From UBA6398 sp963644855 (lineage in GTDB: Bacteria > Bacteroidota > Bacteroidia > Bacteroidales > Bacteroidaceae): DNA of 64,000 nucleotides. The notes under the pieces are model-generated. The model saw nothing but the letters and a program-made list of their open reading frames with translations, ran no database searches and was not told where the DNA came from. The translations under genes and the position numbers were made by a program. Below are positions 33,294-41,997 of this stretch, in pieces (position 1 is the first letter of the stretch; each line of letters begins with the position of its first letter). The DNA lies in NCBI GenBank assembly GCA_963644855.1, contig CAVIQL010000011.1, forward strand, positions 1 through 64,000. The letters are read 5' to 3'.

Positions 33294-34388
33294 TTATCTC
33301 ACACCAACAGGCTTTGTGGGCGGAAGATTCTTGTTTCGTTTTTCAGTGGCAACAACAATGTTTTCAGCAAGTTCCGCGAATGCTTTTCCCACTATACTGT
33401 CTTGCCAAATTGCAATTGGCTCTCCTTTGTCTCCGCTCTCGCATACGGCTTGCACAATGGGGATTTCGCCGAGCAAAGGCACGTTCATGTCCTTAGCAAG
33501 TTGGGCAACGCCACCTTTCCCAAAGATATAATATTTGTTTTCCGGCAGTTCGGCAGGAGTGAACCACGACATGTTTTCCACCAGTCCCAATATCGGAACT
33601 TTTACTTGCTCGTTCATATACATGTCAATGCCTTTGCGCGCATCGGCAAGGGCAACTTGTTGGGGCGTGCTCACAATTACGGCACCCGTGATAGGGATTG
33701 ATTGCAACAATGTGAGGTGTATGTCGCTCGTTCCAGGAGGAGTGTCGAGAATAAAATAGTCGAGGTCGCCCCAATCTGCTTCGAAAATCAATTGTTTAAG
33801 CGCATTGCTTGCCATTGCTCCGCGCCAAAGTGTTGCAGTCTGCGAGTTTACAAAAAAACCAATAGACAACATTTTTACGTTGTACTTTTCGGCAGGAATA
33901 ATGTATTGTTTGCCGTTGATATTCTCGCCAAATGGTTCAAAATTTTCCAAATGAAACATTTTGGGCATCGAAGGTCCGAAAATATCTGCATCGAGTAGTC
34001 CTACGCGAAAGCCTTTCATTGCAAGCGAAACGGCAATGTTGGCTGCCACAGTTGATTTGCCTACGCCTCCTTTGCCCGAAGAAACGGCAATGATGTTTTT
34101 GATATTGGGGAGTATGGGTTCTTGTTTTTTAGGAGCCTCCGCTTTTTTTACAGAGATATCCACTTCGATATCTTTACTTACGTATGTTTTAATTGATGCT
34201 TCGGCTGCTCGTGTAACCGATTTGATAAAAGGATCGGTTTCTTTGGGGAATATTATGGAGAACGATACTTTTTGCCCGTCTATTCTTATATTGTCTTCCA
34301 CCATTCCGGCTTCTACGATGTTTTTTCCAGTACCTGGGTAGCGCACTTTCTCGAGTGCGTCCATTATTAGCTTTGGATATATTGTCAT
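33294..34388 (-). CDS. mrp: Mrp/ApbC-type P-loop ATPase without the CxxC motif
   Basis: Cytosolic protein of the Mrp/NBP35 group that carries Fe-S clusters in many bacteria. The 364 residues have an N-terminal MIP18 (DUF59) domain (~1-80) and a P-loop domain with AVSSGKGGVGKST (Walker A ~105-113), GLLDADIFGPSMP, and FILDTPPGTSD. Where cluster-binding relatives have CPxC after ENMS, this one reads ENMSWFTPAELPENKYYIFG. I find only one Cys in the whole protein (AVCESG), so the usual bridging cluster cannot form. It lies 7 bp behind trmB and shares its promoter. Confidence 0.92.
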   Translation of the reverse strand: MTIYPKLIMDALEKVRYPGTGKNIVEAGMVEDNIRIDGQKVSFSIIFPKETDPFIKSVTRAAEASIKTYVSKDIEVDISVKKAEAPKKQEPILPNIKNIIAVSSGKGGVGKSTVAANIAVSLAMKGFRVGLLDADIFGPSMPKMFHLENFEPFGENINGKQYIIPAEKYNVKMLSIGFFVNSQTATLWRGAMASNALKQLIFEADWGDLDYFILDTPPGTSDIHLTLLQSIPITGAVIVSTPQQVALADARKGIDMYMNEQVKVPILGLVENMSWFTPAELPENKYYIFGKGGVAQLAKDMNVPLLGEIPIVQAVCESGDKGEPIAIWQDSIVGKAFAELAENIVVATEKRNKNLPPTKPVGVR

Positions 34389-34395
34389 GATTTGT

Positions 34396-35160
34396 TTATT
34401 TTGATGTTTCGAGAGAAGATCTTTTTTGTCGGTTGTAGCTGCGATAAGAATCGAGCGGAATCTCCACGTTAGGCTCTTTTAGTTCGCCGATATTGGGCAA
34501 GGCAAAACTGATGAACTTTATGTTTATTCCTCTGCTACGCCACTGTTGCTCATAATAGGTTTGCAGTGAAACAACTTCGGGCTTCATTTGCGCGTCTTCG
34601 GCATATACATTGTCGCAAATACTGATGAGGGGCAAATTGTTTTCGGATACAACGTATTTTGTATAGGTAAACAGAAAGTTGCTGTCGGTTTTCACATTAA
34701 TGATGCCGCCGTCTTTCATAATTCTGCGATATCTGTTTAGGAAATAGGTTGATGTCATTCGCTTTTGTGCGCGTTTCATCTGTGGATCACTGAATGTAAG
34801 CCAAATCGAATCAACTTCATTGGGCGCGAAGATGCGGTCGATATTTTCGATTTCGGTACGCAGAAAAGCCACGTTGCCTAAGCCTTCGTTCAAGGCTTGG
34901 GTTGCGCCTGTCCACATTCGTGCTCCTTTTATATCTACTCCTATGAAGTTTTGCTGAGGATTGTTTTGGGCAAGTCCTACTGCGTATTCGCCGCGTCCAC
35001 AACCAAGTTCGAGCGTTATGGGATTGGAGTTTTTGAAAACTTCATCGTTCCATTTTCCGCGCAGAGGGCATTCGGCGTGTTCGAGAGTATGAAAAGGATA
35101 TTCAAAAACGTTTGTGTAAGCCTGCATGTCGGCAAATTTTGCGAGCTTGTTCTTTCCCAT
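34396..35160 (-). CDS. trmB: tRNA (guanine-N7-)-methyltransferase
   Basis: SAM-dependent enzyme that makes m7G46 in tRNA variable loops. The 254-residue Rossmann-fold protein has the family motifs ITLELGCGRGEYAVGLA for SAM binding, NFIGVDIKGARMW, the catalytic-face SIWLTFSDPQMKRAQKRM (usually TFPDPW(P)K), and YEQQWRSRGINIKFISF near the end, usually TxYExxxxxxG. The start at 35160 is supported by the TAACTTTG box at 35199-35206. The mrp gene follows 7 bp later. Confidence 0.95.
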   Translation of the reverse strand: MGKNKLAKFADMQAYTNVFEYPFHTLEHAECPLRGKWNDEVFKNSNPITLELGCGRGEYAVGLAQNNPQQNFIGVDIKGARMWTGATQALNEGLGNVAFLRTEIENIDRIFAPNEVDSIWLTFSDPQMKRAQKRMTSTYFLNRYRRIMKDGGIINVKTDSNFLFTYTKYVVSENNLPLISICDNVYAEDAQMKPEVVSLQTYYEQQWRSRGINIKFISFALPNIGELKEPNVEIPLDSYRSYNRQKRSSLETSK

Positions 35161-35198
35161 TTTAATGAAGTTTGGCAGTAGGTTTTCTAAGTTTGTGG

Positions 35199-35206
35199 CA
35201 AAGTTA
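35199..35206 (-). promoter_or_regulatory. -7 box of the trmB-mrp operon
   Basis: Minus-strand TAACTTTG, exact to TAnnTTTG, 39 bases before the trmB start. Confidence 0.65.
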
Positions 35207-35223
35207 GCTATTTGCGGGCATAT

Positions 35224-35254
35224 AAAAAAACGGACGCGAAACTCCGCGCCCGTC
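35224..35254 (-). terminator. Terminator of the ilvE-DUF975 pair
   Basis: On the minus strand GACGGGCGCGG pairs with CGCGTCCGT and is followed by a run of seven T; ~28 bases after the DUF975 stop. Confidence 0.8.
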
Positions 35255-35282
35255 TTAGTATAGTATAATTGTTGTTTGCGTT

Positions 35283-35921
35283 TTAGTTTATTGCCGCAAT
35301 GTTGTCGGCCTTCTCAAAATACAAATCTTTTTTTCGCTGTTCCTCTTCGAGCAATTCGTGATAGAATGCGGCTTTTGCTGTGCCTATGTAGGGTACAAGC
35401 CAAAGGAAACCGATTCCAAATGTAAGCATCGCTAACAGATACCAACCGATGAAACTCAGAATGAACAGGAAATATTCCATCTTATGTCCTTGCATCAGTT
35501 GCGAACTGCGTGTTATTGCGGCATCGTATTTCAAATTGGGGTTGTCGGCAAGCACGAAGTTTGTTTGGGAATAGGACAGCCCTTTGATAATGCCCGGAAT
35601 GATAAAGAGCATAAGCCATAACGCTACGTAGAGAGTCTGCAATAGTATGGTCAGAAATATTCTGCTGAAATCTTTGAAACCATCAAAAAGATTTGACAAC
35701 GAACATTCGGTTCCGCGAAAGGCTTTAAGGAAAATTATTGCCAATCCCCACGCAATTGGGAACATTAAAAGATTTAATATCCCGCCGAATGGAGAAAGAT
35801 AGCATACTGCAAAAACAACTGCAGATAGGGCAAAAAATACAAGGGTTATGCCTACGTATAGTTCCCATTTGTTTTCCAGCACTTTGAGTGCCGAGTCTTT
35901 TATCGCGCCGAATGTTTTCAT
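35283..35921 (-). CDS. DUF975 integral membrane protein
   Basis: The 212-residue protein has about five or six hydrophobic spans. The family block is clear: LWLMLFIIPGIIKGLSYSQTNFVLADNP, then AITRSSQLMQGHKMEYFLFILSFIGWYLLAMLTFGIGFLWLVPY and a C-terminal AAFYHELLEEE. DUF975 proteins are inner-membrane proteins of unknown function. It starts 54 bp after the ilvE stop on the same strand and probably shares its transcript, although a role in amino-acid metabolism is not indicated by the sequence. Confidence 0.85.
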   Translation of the reverse strand: MKTFGAIKDSALKVLENKWELYVGITLVFFALSAVVFAVCYLSPFGGILNLLMFPIAWGLAIIFLKAFRGTECSLSNLFDGFKDFSRIFLTILLQTLYVALWLMLFIIPGIIKGLSYSQTNFVLADNPNLKYDAAITRSSQLMQGHKMEYFLFILSFIGWYLLAMLTFGIGFLWLVPYIGTAKAAFYHELLEEEQRKKDLYFEKADNIAAIN

Positions 35922-35975
35922 TGTCGTATCTGATTTTTGATAGGTTTCTATGCGCTTTGAGATGCCTATAGAGGA

Positions 35976-36995
35976 TTAGTCGAGCACCGTTACCCAATTG
36001 TGGGTGTCAGGAGCTTCGCCTAATTGTATTGCACGCAGAGCATGGTAGAGTTTTGTGCTCAAAGGACCGGGTTTGCCGTCTTTGCTGATAACATAACTCT
36101 TGCCCATTTCCAAATCGTCAATCTTTTCGATGGGGCTTATTACGGCTGCGGTGCCGCAAGCTCCGGCTTCTTCAAACGTATCAAGCTCTTCTTCGGGAAT
36201 GGGACGCACTTCAACTTTCATACCAAGGTCTTTGGCAAGTTGTTGCAGGCTGTTGTTTGTGATAGACGGGAGAACCGACGAAGATTTCGGCGTGATATAA
36301 GTGTTGTTTTTGATGCCGAAGAAATTGGCTGCACCACATTCGTCGATATATTTCTTTTCTTTTGCGTCGAGATAGAATTCGCAGGAATAGCCTTTTTCGT
36401 GGGCAATATTGTTTGCTACAAGACTTGCAGCATAGTTGCCACCAATTTTATAGCGTCCTGTTCCGAGTGGTGCTGCGCGGTCGTATTCGCGAATAATCAC
36501 ATAGTTGGAACTTGCAAAACCGCCTTTAAAATAAGGACCTACGGGAGTAACGAAAATCATGAACATATACTCTGTTGCAGGGTGCACACCAACTTGTGCG
36601 CTTGTGCCAATGAGCAGCGGACGTATGTATAAAGAGGCGTCATGTCCGTAGGGGGGCACAAATTCACGGTTGAGTTCTACCACTTTTGTAACCATTTCCT
36701 CAAAAAGTGCGGTGGGCACTTCGGGCATCATGATACCGCGACAAGTAGTTTGCAAACGCTCAGCATTGGCTTTCACTCTAAAAATACGCACTTTGCCGTC
36801 TTTGCAACCATGAGCCTTCAATCCCTCAAAAGCTTCCTGCCCGTAGTGTAGACATGTGGCTGCCATGTGAATGTTGAGGGTTGTCTCGGACGATACTTCG
36901 ATTTCGCCCCATTTACCGTTGCGGTAGTAGCAGCGTACATTATAATTGGTGGGGATGTAACCGAATTTCAAATTTTGCCAATCGATATTTTCCAT
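35976..36995 (-). CDS. ilvE: Branched-chain-amino-acid aminotransferase
   Basis: PLP enzyme that interconverts Val, Leu and Ile with their 2-oxo acids. At 339 residues it belongs to the longer, class-II-like BCAT type: GQEAFEGLKAHGCKDGKVRIFR, YIRPLLIGTSAQVGV, the YKIGGNYAASLVA block that holds the PLP lysine, LDAKEKKYIDECGAANFFGI, and the C-terminal FEEAGACGTAAVISPIE cofactor phosphate cup. The start at 36995 is supported by the TAATTTTG box at 37032-37039. No other ilv genes are in the window. Confidence 0.96.
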   Translation of the reverse strand: MENIDWQNLKFGYIPTNYNVRCYYRNGKWGEIEVSSETTLNIHMAATCLHYGQEAFEGLKAHGCKDGKVRIFRVKANAERLQTTCRGIMMPEVPTALFEEMVTKVVELNREFVPPYGHDASLYIRPLLIGTSAQVGVHPATEYMFMIFVTPVGPYFKGGFASSNYVIIREYDRAAPLGTGRYKIGGNYAASLVANNIAHEKGYSCEFYLDAKEKKYIDECGAANFFGIKNNTYITPKSSSVLPSITNNSLQQLAKDLGMKVEVRPIPEEELDTFEEAGACGTAAVISPIEKIDDLEMGKSYVISKDGKPGPLSTKLYHALRAIQLGEAPDTHNWVTVLD

Positions 36996-37031
36996 TTTTA
37001 GTTCACTAATTTCTGTAATCTATTCAACCTA

Positions 37032-37039
37032 CAAAATTA
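37032..37039 (-). promoter_or_regulatory. -7 box of ilvE
   Basis: Minus-strand TAATTTTG, fits TAnnTTTG, 37 bases before the start. Confidence 0.6.
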
Positions 37040-37223
37040 CGGATTTTCTTAATACAACATGCTTTTTTTGATATTTCTTGCATAAAGCCGCTATAAATGT
37101 TTTTGAAATTAGGTTTCGGGTGCTGCAAAATGTAATCTATGCTGTGCGTAATGAGATGTAAAAAATGGAATTGTGGTGATTGTTGATGATTGATTTGATG
37201 TCGAAAAAACTAAAACGCTTGTC

Positions 37224-37316
37224 AAAAAAACGAGGTCCGACCTAATTTAAATTCCAAGCCTAGAAATTTAAATTAGATGCCTTGGAATTTTTGCAATGTC
37301 CCGTCTCGTTTTTTTT
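37224..37316. repeat. Palindromic 92-bp element of the GCCTTGGAA repeat family
   Basis: Terminal inverted repeats AAAAAAACGAG (37224-37234) and CTCGTTTTTTT (37305-37315) enclose an imperfect palindrome (37242-37276) and three 21-nt units starting ACCTAATTTA, TAGAAATTTA and TTGGAATTTT. A second copy of the core is at 44955-45025. It lies in the divergent ilvE/exbB gap. Confidence 0.75.
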
Positions 37317-37344
37317 GGGGCATAATATAATAATGCGTGTTGCC

Positions 37345-37449
37345 GTGTTAGGTAACACTCCATGACTTTTACGCTCTTTCCTCGACCATATGCCACAATC
37401 GTTGTTGTGCCGCATACAACTTAGTGGCGGTATAATCGCCAGTTTTTTT
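37345..37449 (+). ncRNA. Candidate small structured RNA with terminator
   Basis: Three hairpins in a row: GTGTTAGGTAACAC (37345-37358), ATGCCACAA...TTGTGCCGCAT (37390-37415), and TGGCG-gtataat-CGCCA with seven T residues (37425-37449), the last a standard intrinsic terminator. No protein gene precedes it on this strand, and the exbB promoter lies beyond it, so it would end a separate short transcript. No matching promoter box was found. Confidence 0.35.
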
Positions 37450-37511
37450 GATAGAGGGGAAAAAAAACTGCAAAAAACATTCTCATTTTTTGCGGTTATC
37501 AAATAAAAGAG

Positions 37512-37519
37512 TAATTTTG
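37512..37519 (+). promoter_or_regulatory. Promoter of the exb-tonB operon
   Basis: TTTG at 37489-37492, 19-nt spacer, TAATTTTG at 37512-37519: a full Bacteroidota -33/-7 promoter. The leader before exbB is about 85 nt. Confidence 0.7.
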
Positions 37520-37612
37520 TGCATGCAATAAAGTTGCAGTCTCAAAGCAGAAATATAAACTAATAACTTAAAAAATCAAACATTAATCGTAAAACAAATT
37601 CATTAAAAAAAG

Positions 37613-38452
37613 ATGGAAACAACAGTTAAGTCTCCAAAGGCTCCTCAAAAGCCTGCAGCAAAAAGTGCCGGATTTAAAGGCATTAAAGCAGCGTGGGTTG
37701 TAATGGTGGTTTGCTTTGTAATAGCATTCTGCTTCTACAAATTCGTTCTTGGTAATCCTTCAAACTTCCAAGGCGGCGATCCAAACAACCAACCTATCCA
37801 GGGTAACCTTCTCGGTACGATGTACAAAGGTGGTTTCATGGTGCCAATCATTCTCACCTGCCTTCTCACCGACTTTGCGCTCATTATTGAACGCTTCTTC
37901 GCTCTTCGCACTGCTTTCGGCAAAACAAGCCTCGTTAAGTTTGTAGCCGGCGTCAAAGAAGCTCTTGCAGCAAACGATTTGGCAAAAGCTCAGAAACTTT
38001 GCGATCAGCAGAGAGGCTCTGTTGCTAACGTAGTATCTGCAACACTTCGCAAATACAAAGAAATGGACGCAGACACAGTGCTCAGCAAAGAACAGAAAGT
38101 TCTCGCAATTCAAAAAGAACTCGAAGAGAGCACTGCATTGGAAATGCCTATGCTTCAGCAAAACCTTCCGATTCTTGCAACACTTACCACTCTCGGTACA
38201 TTGTTCGGACTTTTCGGAACCGTTATGGGTATGATTCGTTCGTTTGCATCTCTTGCAGGTGAAGGTGGTACTGACTCTGCTATGCTTTCTGTAGGTATTT
38301 CTGAGGCACTCGTTAACACCGCTTCGGGTATCGCAACTGCAGCATTCGCCCTCATGGGTTACAACTACTACACAAATAAGATCGATAAACTTACGTTCAG
38401 TCTCGACGAAGTAGGCTTTACAATCGTACAGACTTTCTCGGCTACTCACTAA
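37613..38452 (+). CDS. exbB: ExbB/TolQ-type proton channel
   Basis: Inner-membrane stator that uses the proton gradient to drive TonB. The 279 residues have an N-terminal span (AAWVVMVVCFVIAFCFYKFVLG), an extra periplasmic stretch, a second span (GGFMVPIILTCLLTDFALIIERFFAL) and the two C-terminal MotA/TolQ helices with QQNLPILATLTTLGTLFGLFGTVMGMIRSF and SVGISEALVNTASGIATAAFALMGYNYY, including the proton-path Thr residues. It is the first gene of a five-gene run with two exbD genes, tonB and a PstS-like lipoprotein. Confidence 0.93.
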   Translation: METTVKSPKAPQKPAAKSAGFKGIKAAWVVMVVCFVIAFCFYKFVLGNPSNFQGGDPNNQPIQGNLLGTMYKGGFMVPIILTCLLTDFALIIERFFALRTAFGKTSLVKFVAGVKEALAANDLAKAQKLCDQQRGSVANVVSATLRKYKEMDADTVLSKEQKVLAIQKELEESTALEMPMLQQNLPILATLTTLGTLFGLFGTVMGMIRSFASLAGEGGTDSAMLSVGISEALVNTASGIATAAFALMGYNYYTNKIDKLTFSLDEVGFTIVQTFSATH

Positions 38453-38476
38453 TCAACAAAGAAGAAAGGTTAAATC

Positions 38477-39085
38477 ATGGGACGTTTTAAATTAAAGAGA
38501 AAAGATGTCTTCATAGACATGACTGCTATGAGTGACGTCACTGTCCTTCTGCTTACCTTCTTTATGTTGACTTCTACTTTCATCAAGCCCGAACCAGTTA
38601 AGGTAAACACTCCGGGGTCTGTTTCGGATATCAAGATACCAGAGTCAAACATCGTAACCATTCTTGTGGAGAAGAGCGGAAAAATCTTCATCTCCATGGA
38701 CAAGAAAGGCGACTTGATGTCTGTGCTCGACGAAATGCAGGATAAATATGGCGTATCCTTCGATGCTAAAGCAAAGAAGAGTTTCGGTCTTCTCCCTGCT
38801 TTCGGTCTTCCTTTCGGACAACTCAAAGAATTTCTTTCGATGAGCACCGAATCTCAGAACGCGTATCTGAAATCCGCGCAAAATCCTGGAATTCCCTGCG
38901 ATAGTCTTCGCAATGAATTCAAAGATTGGATACAGTGTGCACGTGATGTAAACCCCGATTTGCGTATAGCAATCAAGGCTGATGCAAAGGCTCCTTACAA
39001 AGTGATAAAAACAGTGATGAACTCTCTTCAAGACATCAAGGAAAACCGTTACAACCTTATAACGGCCTTGAAGAATGAAGAATAA
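38477..39085 (+). CDS. exbD: ExbD/TolR-type protein, first copy
   Basis: Single-span inner-membrane partner of ExbB. The 202 residues have a basic N-terminus (KLKRKDVFIDMTAMSDVTVLLLTFFML) in which the conserved proton-carrying Asp lies at the start of the span (MSDVTVLLL), followed by a periplasmic domain. The domain is larger than in E. coli ExbD because of an insert at ~85-150 (FDAKAKKSFGLLPAFG...LSMST). The end, LRIAIKADAKAPYKVIKTVMNSLQD, is the usual ExbD fold. It starts 24 bp after exbB. Confidence 0.9.
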   Translation: MGRFKLKRKDVFIDMTAMSDVTVLLLTFFMLTSTFIKPEPVKVNTPGSVSDIKIPESNIVTILVEKSGKIFISMDKKGDLMSVLDEMQDKYGVSFDAKAKKSFGLLPAFGLPFGQLKEFLSMSTESQNAYLKSAQNPGIPCDSLRNEFKDWIQCARDVNPDLRIAIKADAKAPYKVIKTVMNSLQDIKENRYNLITALKNEE

Positions 39086-39096
39086 TTATAGATGAT

Positions 39097-39756
39097 ATGG
39101 CAAAACTAGGTAGCAGTAAACAGAAAAAATTTCAGTGCCGCATAGACTTTACGCCTATGGTGGATATGAACATGTTGCTGATCTGCTTCTTCATGCTCTG
39201 TACATCTATGATTAAGCCACAGACAATGGAGATCAACATGCCGTCTAACAAAGACGACCTACAAGAAGATCAGAAAAACCAAGTGAAAGCTTCAGAGGCA
39301 GTAACTATCTTGATGGACAAAGACAACAAACTTTACTATTACGAGGGAATTCCTGAGATTAATACTCTTAAAGAAACCTCTTATGGTAAAAACGGATTGC
39401 GTGCATTCTTGCAGCGCCGTAATGCTGTTGCCCTCAATAAGGTTAACAAACTCAAAGAAGAAAGAATTAAAAACGCCAGCTCAAACCCGAAGATTATGGC
39501 ACAGCAAGATGCGGAGTTCCGCAAAAAGCTTTCCGAAATCAAGAGTGAGAAAGGTGTGCCTAATGTTATTATCAAAGCCACTGACGAAGCTCTCTATGAG
39601 AACTTGATTAATGTGCTCGACGAGATGCAAATTTGTGGTATTGGTAAATATGTGATTGATAAAATCAGCGACTTCGATAAGAAGATGATTGAGCACTACA
39701 AAACGGAACACCCCGAAAGTGCGACACCTTCGGCTGATGCAAAAGCAAACAACTAA
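39097..39756 (+). CDS. exbD: ExbD/TolR-type protein, second copy
   Basis: A second single-span ExbD relative of 219 residues, 11 bp after the first. The span DFTPMVDMNMLLICFFMLC carries the conserved Asp (VDMNML). The periplasmic part has its own insert rich in Lys/Glu (~105-150) and ends with PNVIIKATDEALYENLINVLDEMQICGIGKYVIDKI, the ExbD C-terminal fold. Two different ExbD proteins per ExbB is the common Bacteroidota arrangement and may give a hetero-oligomeric plug in the ExbB pentamer. Confidence 0.9.
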   Translation: MAKLGSSKQKKFQCRIDFTPMVDMNMLLICFFMLCTSMIKPQTMEINMPSNKDDLQEDQKNQVKASEAVTILMDKDNKLYYYEGIPEINTLKETSYGKNGLRAFLQRRNAVALNKVNKLKEERIKNASSNPKIMAQQDAEFRKKLSEIKSEKGVPNVIIKATDEALYENLINVLDEMQICGIGKYVIDKISDFDKKMIEHYKTEHPESATPSADAKANN

Positions 39757-39771
39757 TTAGCTAAGTATATT

Positions 39772-40593
39772 ATGGCAAGAATAGATTTAACTTCAAAGTC
39801 TTGGTGCGACATGGTATTTGCCGGTCGTAACCATGAGTACGGTGCTTATCAGTTGCGTTCGGAAATGGGAAAACGTAACCAAATAGCTCTTACGGTGGTT
39901 GTTGCAATCATCATTGCGGGCTTGTTGATTCCGCTTTTCCTCAAGTTTGTACTTCCTAAGAAGCAGGACGATACAATTCAAGAGGTTACCAATTTCTCGA
40001 AATTGCAGGAAGCAGAGGTAAAAGACAATCATATTAAGAAAGTGCAGCCCAAAGAGCCGCAGCAGGAAGTTCAGCGTATCAAGAGTTCTATTAAGTTTAC
40101 CGCGCCGGTCATTAAGGAGGACAACCAAGTTAATGAAGCTGACGAGATGAAGACTCAGGAAGCTCTCGGTAAGTCGCAACTTGCAATTTCTGTGGCAGAC
40201 GTTAAGGGTAATGACGAAGAACATGGAAAGGACGTTGCAGATCTTAAGGAAATTATTACTTCCAAGAAAGAAGATACGCAGGTATATACTGTCGTTGAGC
40301 AGATGCCGTCGTTCCCTGGTGGTGAGAATGCGCTTTTGAAATATATTGCTGAGCATATCAAATATCCTTCGGTTGCTCTTGAACAAGGTGTACAGGGTAA
40401 GGTAATGCTTCGTTTCGTGGTTGAACCCTCTGGTCAGGTAGGCGAGGTTCAGGTTCTTAAGAGTCTCGACCCGTATTGCGACCGTGAGGCAAAGCGCGTG
40501 ATTCAGAGCCTACCCAAGTTTATTCCGGGTAAGCAGCAGGGACGTGCCGTTTCCGTATGGTATATTTGCCCTGTGCAGTTCGTAATCGAATAA
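39772..40593 (+). CDS. tonB: TonB energy transducer
   Basis: Periplasm-spanning protein that passes ExbBD energy to outer-membrane receptors. The 273 residues have a short cytoplasmic part (WCDMVFAGRNHEYGAYQLR, typical of Bacteroidota TonB), one membrane span (IALTVVVAIIIAGLLIPLFLKFVL), a linker rich in Lys/Glu/Gln and a C-terminal TonB domain: MPSFPGGENALLKYIAEHIKYPSVA, GKVMLRFVVEPSGQVGEVQVLKSLDPYCDREAKRVIQSLPKFIPGKQQGRAVSVWY. It starts 15 bp after the second exbD. It would serve the thiamine TonB receptor at 60845 among others. Confidence 0.95.
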   Translation: MARIDLTSKSWCDMVFAGRNHEYGAYQLRSEMGKRNQIALTVVVAIIIAGLLIPLFLKFVLPKKQDDTIQEVTNFSKLQEAEVKDNHIKKVQPKEPQQEVQRIKSSIKFTAPVIKEDNQVNEADEMKTQEALGKSQLAISVADVKGNDEEHGKDVADLKEIITSKKEDTQVYTVVEQMPSFPGGENALLKYIAEHIKYPSVALEQGVQGKVMLRFVVEPSGQVGEVQVLKSLDPYCDREAKRVIQSLPKFIPGKQQGRAVSVWYICPVQFVIE

Positions 40594-40676
40594 TATCTGT
40601 TGCGTAAGGAAAGAAATCCGACTGTCTTTACAGGTTGGCGGATTTGGCTCCGGCGCAGATGGATTATAAATAAGAT

Positions 40677-40713
40677 AAAAGCCGGCTCCTATGTGAGTTG
40701 GCTTTTATTTTTT
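40677..40713 (+). terminator. Terminator of the exb-tonB operon
   Basis: Stem AAAAGCCGGCTC / GAGTTGGCTTTT with G-U pairing, followed by ATTTTTT. A second hairpin without T-tract lies just before it (40614-40645). Confidence 0.7.
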
Positions 40714-40793
40714 CGATTTATCGGCTTAGCCGCAATTCAATAGTTGGCGGATTTGTTCGCTGATTAAAAATTAAATTTCAAAACTACCCAATT

Positions 40794-41729
40794 ATGAACA
40801 GAGTGATTGTCGCAATGTCGGCATTGGTTGCGCTTTTTTCGTTAGCTTCATGTGGTGATGCAAAAAAGCCGCAAGGCGATCCCGATATTATAAAGGTTGC
40901 TATTGACGAAACCTTTAGGCCGGTAATGGAGGAGGAGATGCATCAGTTTAATCTCCAATATCCCGAAGCTACATTCAAATATTATTATTGCAGTGAATCG
41001 GAAGCGTTGCAAATGCTTCTTGACGATAGTGTGCGTTCGTGCCTTGCTACTCGGCAGTTGTCTGAAAAGGAAAAGGCTTCATTGCAAAATCGCAGTCTGA
41101 ATGTGATGACCGAACGAATTGCTACCGATGGCATTGCACTAATAGTAAATCTCGCCAATCCCGATACGATGATTTCTACTAACGATGTTTATCGCATTGT
41201 AACTGGTCAGATAACAAAATGGGATCAGATTAAATATGCTCATCAAACGGGTGAGATTCAATTGGTTTTCGACCATACTCAGTCGTCCACGGTGCGTTAT
41301 GTTGAAGATTCTATTTGCGGAGGGAAGGCGCTTAAAGGAAATGTTTACGCCCAAAAGACCAACGAGGCGGTAATCGACTATATTGCGTCTAATCCCAAGG
41401 CTATTGGTATTATTGGTGTGGACTGGTTGCGCAACGAAAACGATTCTTTAAATCTTTCGTTCCTGCCCAAAATACGCGTGATGAGTGTTAGCCGTTCGTC
41501 TGTGCCAGAGGTTGATAATAGTTACAAACCTTTCCAGGCATATATCGCGCTTAACAATTATCCCTACGTTCGTGCGGTGTATTATATGACTACTGATCCG
41601 TTGATGCAGGGCAAAGCGCGCTATTTCTATCATTTCCTTGCCGAACAAAAAGGGCAGTTGATAATTACCAAAGGCTCGCAGTTGTTGCCATGGATGGCTG
41701 TGCAATTCAAGGAAGTTACAATTCATTGA
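40794..41729 (+). CDS. PstS-like periplasmic binding lipoprotein
   Basis: The 311 residues start with an SPII signal (LVALFSLASCGDA, Cys ~20). The body resembles the PstS/PBP-like-2 group: IKVAIDETFRPVMEEEMHQF, TRQLSEKEKASL, ATDGIALIVNLANPDTMISTNDVYRIVTGQITKWDQI, FDHTQSSTVRYVEDSI, and PKAIGIIGVDWLRNEND. The QSSTVRY stretch is where PstS binds phosphate through Ser/Thr/Arg. No Pst ABC genes follow. Placement directly behind tonB is common in Bacteroidales, so it may belong with TonB-dependent function rather than ABC import. Confidence 0.82.
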   Translation: MNRVIVAMSALVALFSLASCGDAKKPQGDPDIIKVAIDETFRPVMEEEMHQFNLQYPEATFKYYYCSESEALQMLLDDSVRSCLATRQLSEKEKASLQNRSLNVMTERIATDGIALIVNLANPDTMISTNDVYRIVTGQITKWDQIKYAHQTGEIQLVFDHTQSSTVRYVEDSICGGKALKGNVYAQKTNEAVIDYIASNPKAIGIIGVDWLRNENDSLNLSFLPKIRVMSVSRSSVPEVDNSYKPFQAYIALNNYPYVRAVYYMTTDPLMQGKARYFYHFLAEQKGQLIITKGSQLLPWMAVQFKEVTIH

Positions 41730-41804
41730 CGCACAAGAAGCGAAATCTTTCTCATGTCGTTGTTAATCAATGTGATGTGAGAATGTTTAGGGCTTGAAAT
41801 AGTA

Positions 41805-41840
41805 AATCCGCAATACTCATTGAGTGTTGCGGATTATTTG
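41805..41840 (+). terminator. Terminator of the PstS-like gene
   Basis: Perfect 9-bp stem AATCCGCAA / TTGCGGATT (41805-41835) followed by ATTTGTT. Confidence 0.75.
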
Positions 41841-41845
41841 TTGGG

Positions 41846-41959
41846 ATATCGCGAAAACAATATCCGATATTTTTTAAACAATGTCTGATATTATTTAAAT
41901 AAAGTCCGATATTATTTAAACAATGTCCTATATCGTAAAATCAATGTTTTATGTCGTTT
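41846..41959. repeat. 21-nt-period intergenic array, locus E
   Basis: Five units spaced 21-22 nt: starts AATATCCGAT, AATGTCTGAT, AAGTCCGATA, AATGTCCTAT and AATGTTTTAT. Convergent gap between the PstS-like and acyltransferase genes. Confidence 0.85.
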
Positions 41960-41997
41960 GGTTTCTATGCTTTTTTGTCTGTTCTGTGAGTCTCGGT

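Noticed and set aside
37260..37502. 80-codon minus-strand frame in the ilvE-exbB gap
   Set aside because: Overlaps a palindromic repeat and a terminator hairpin, no family resemblance.
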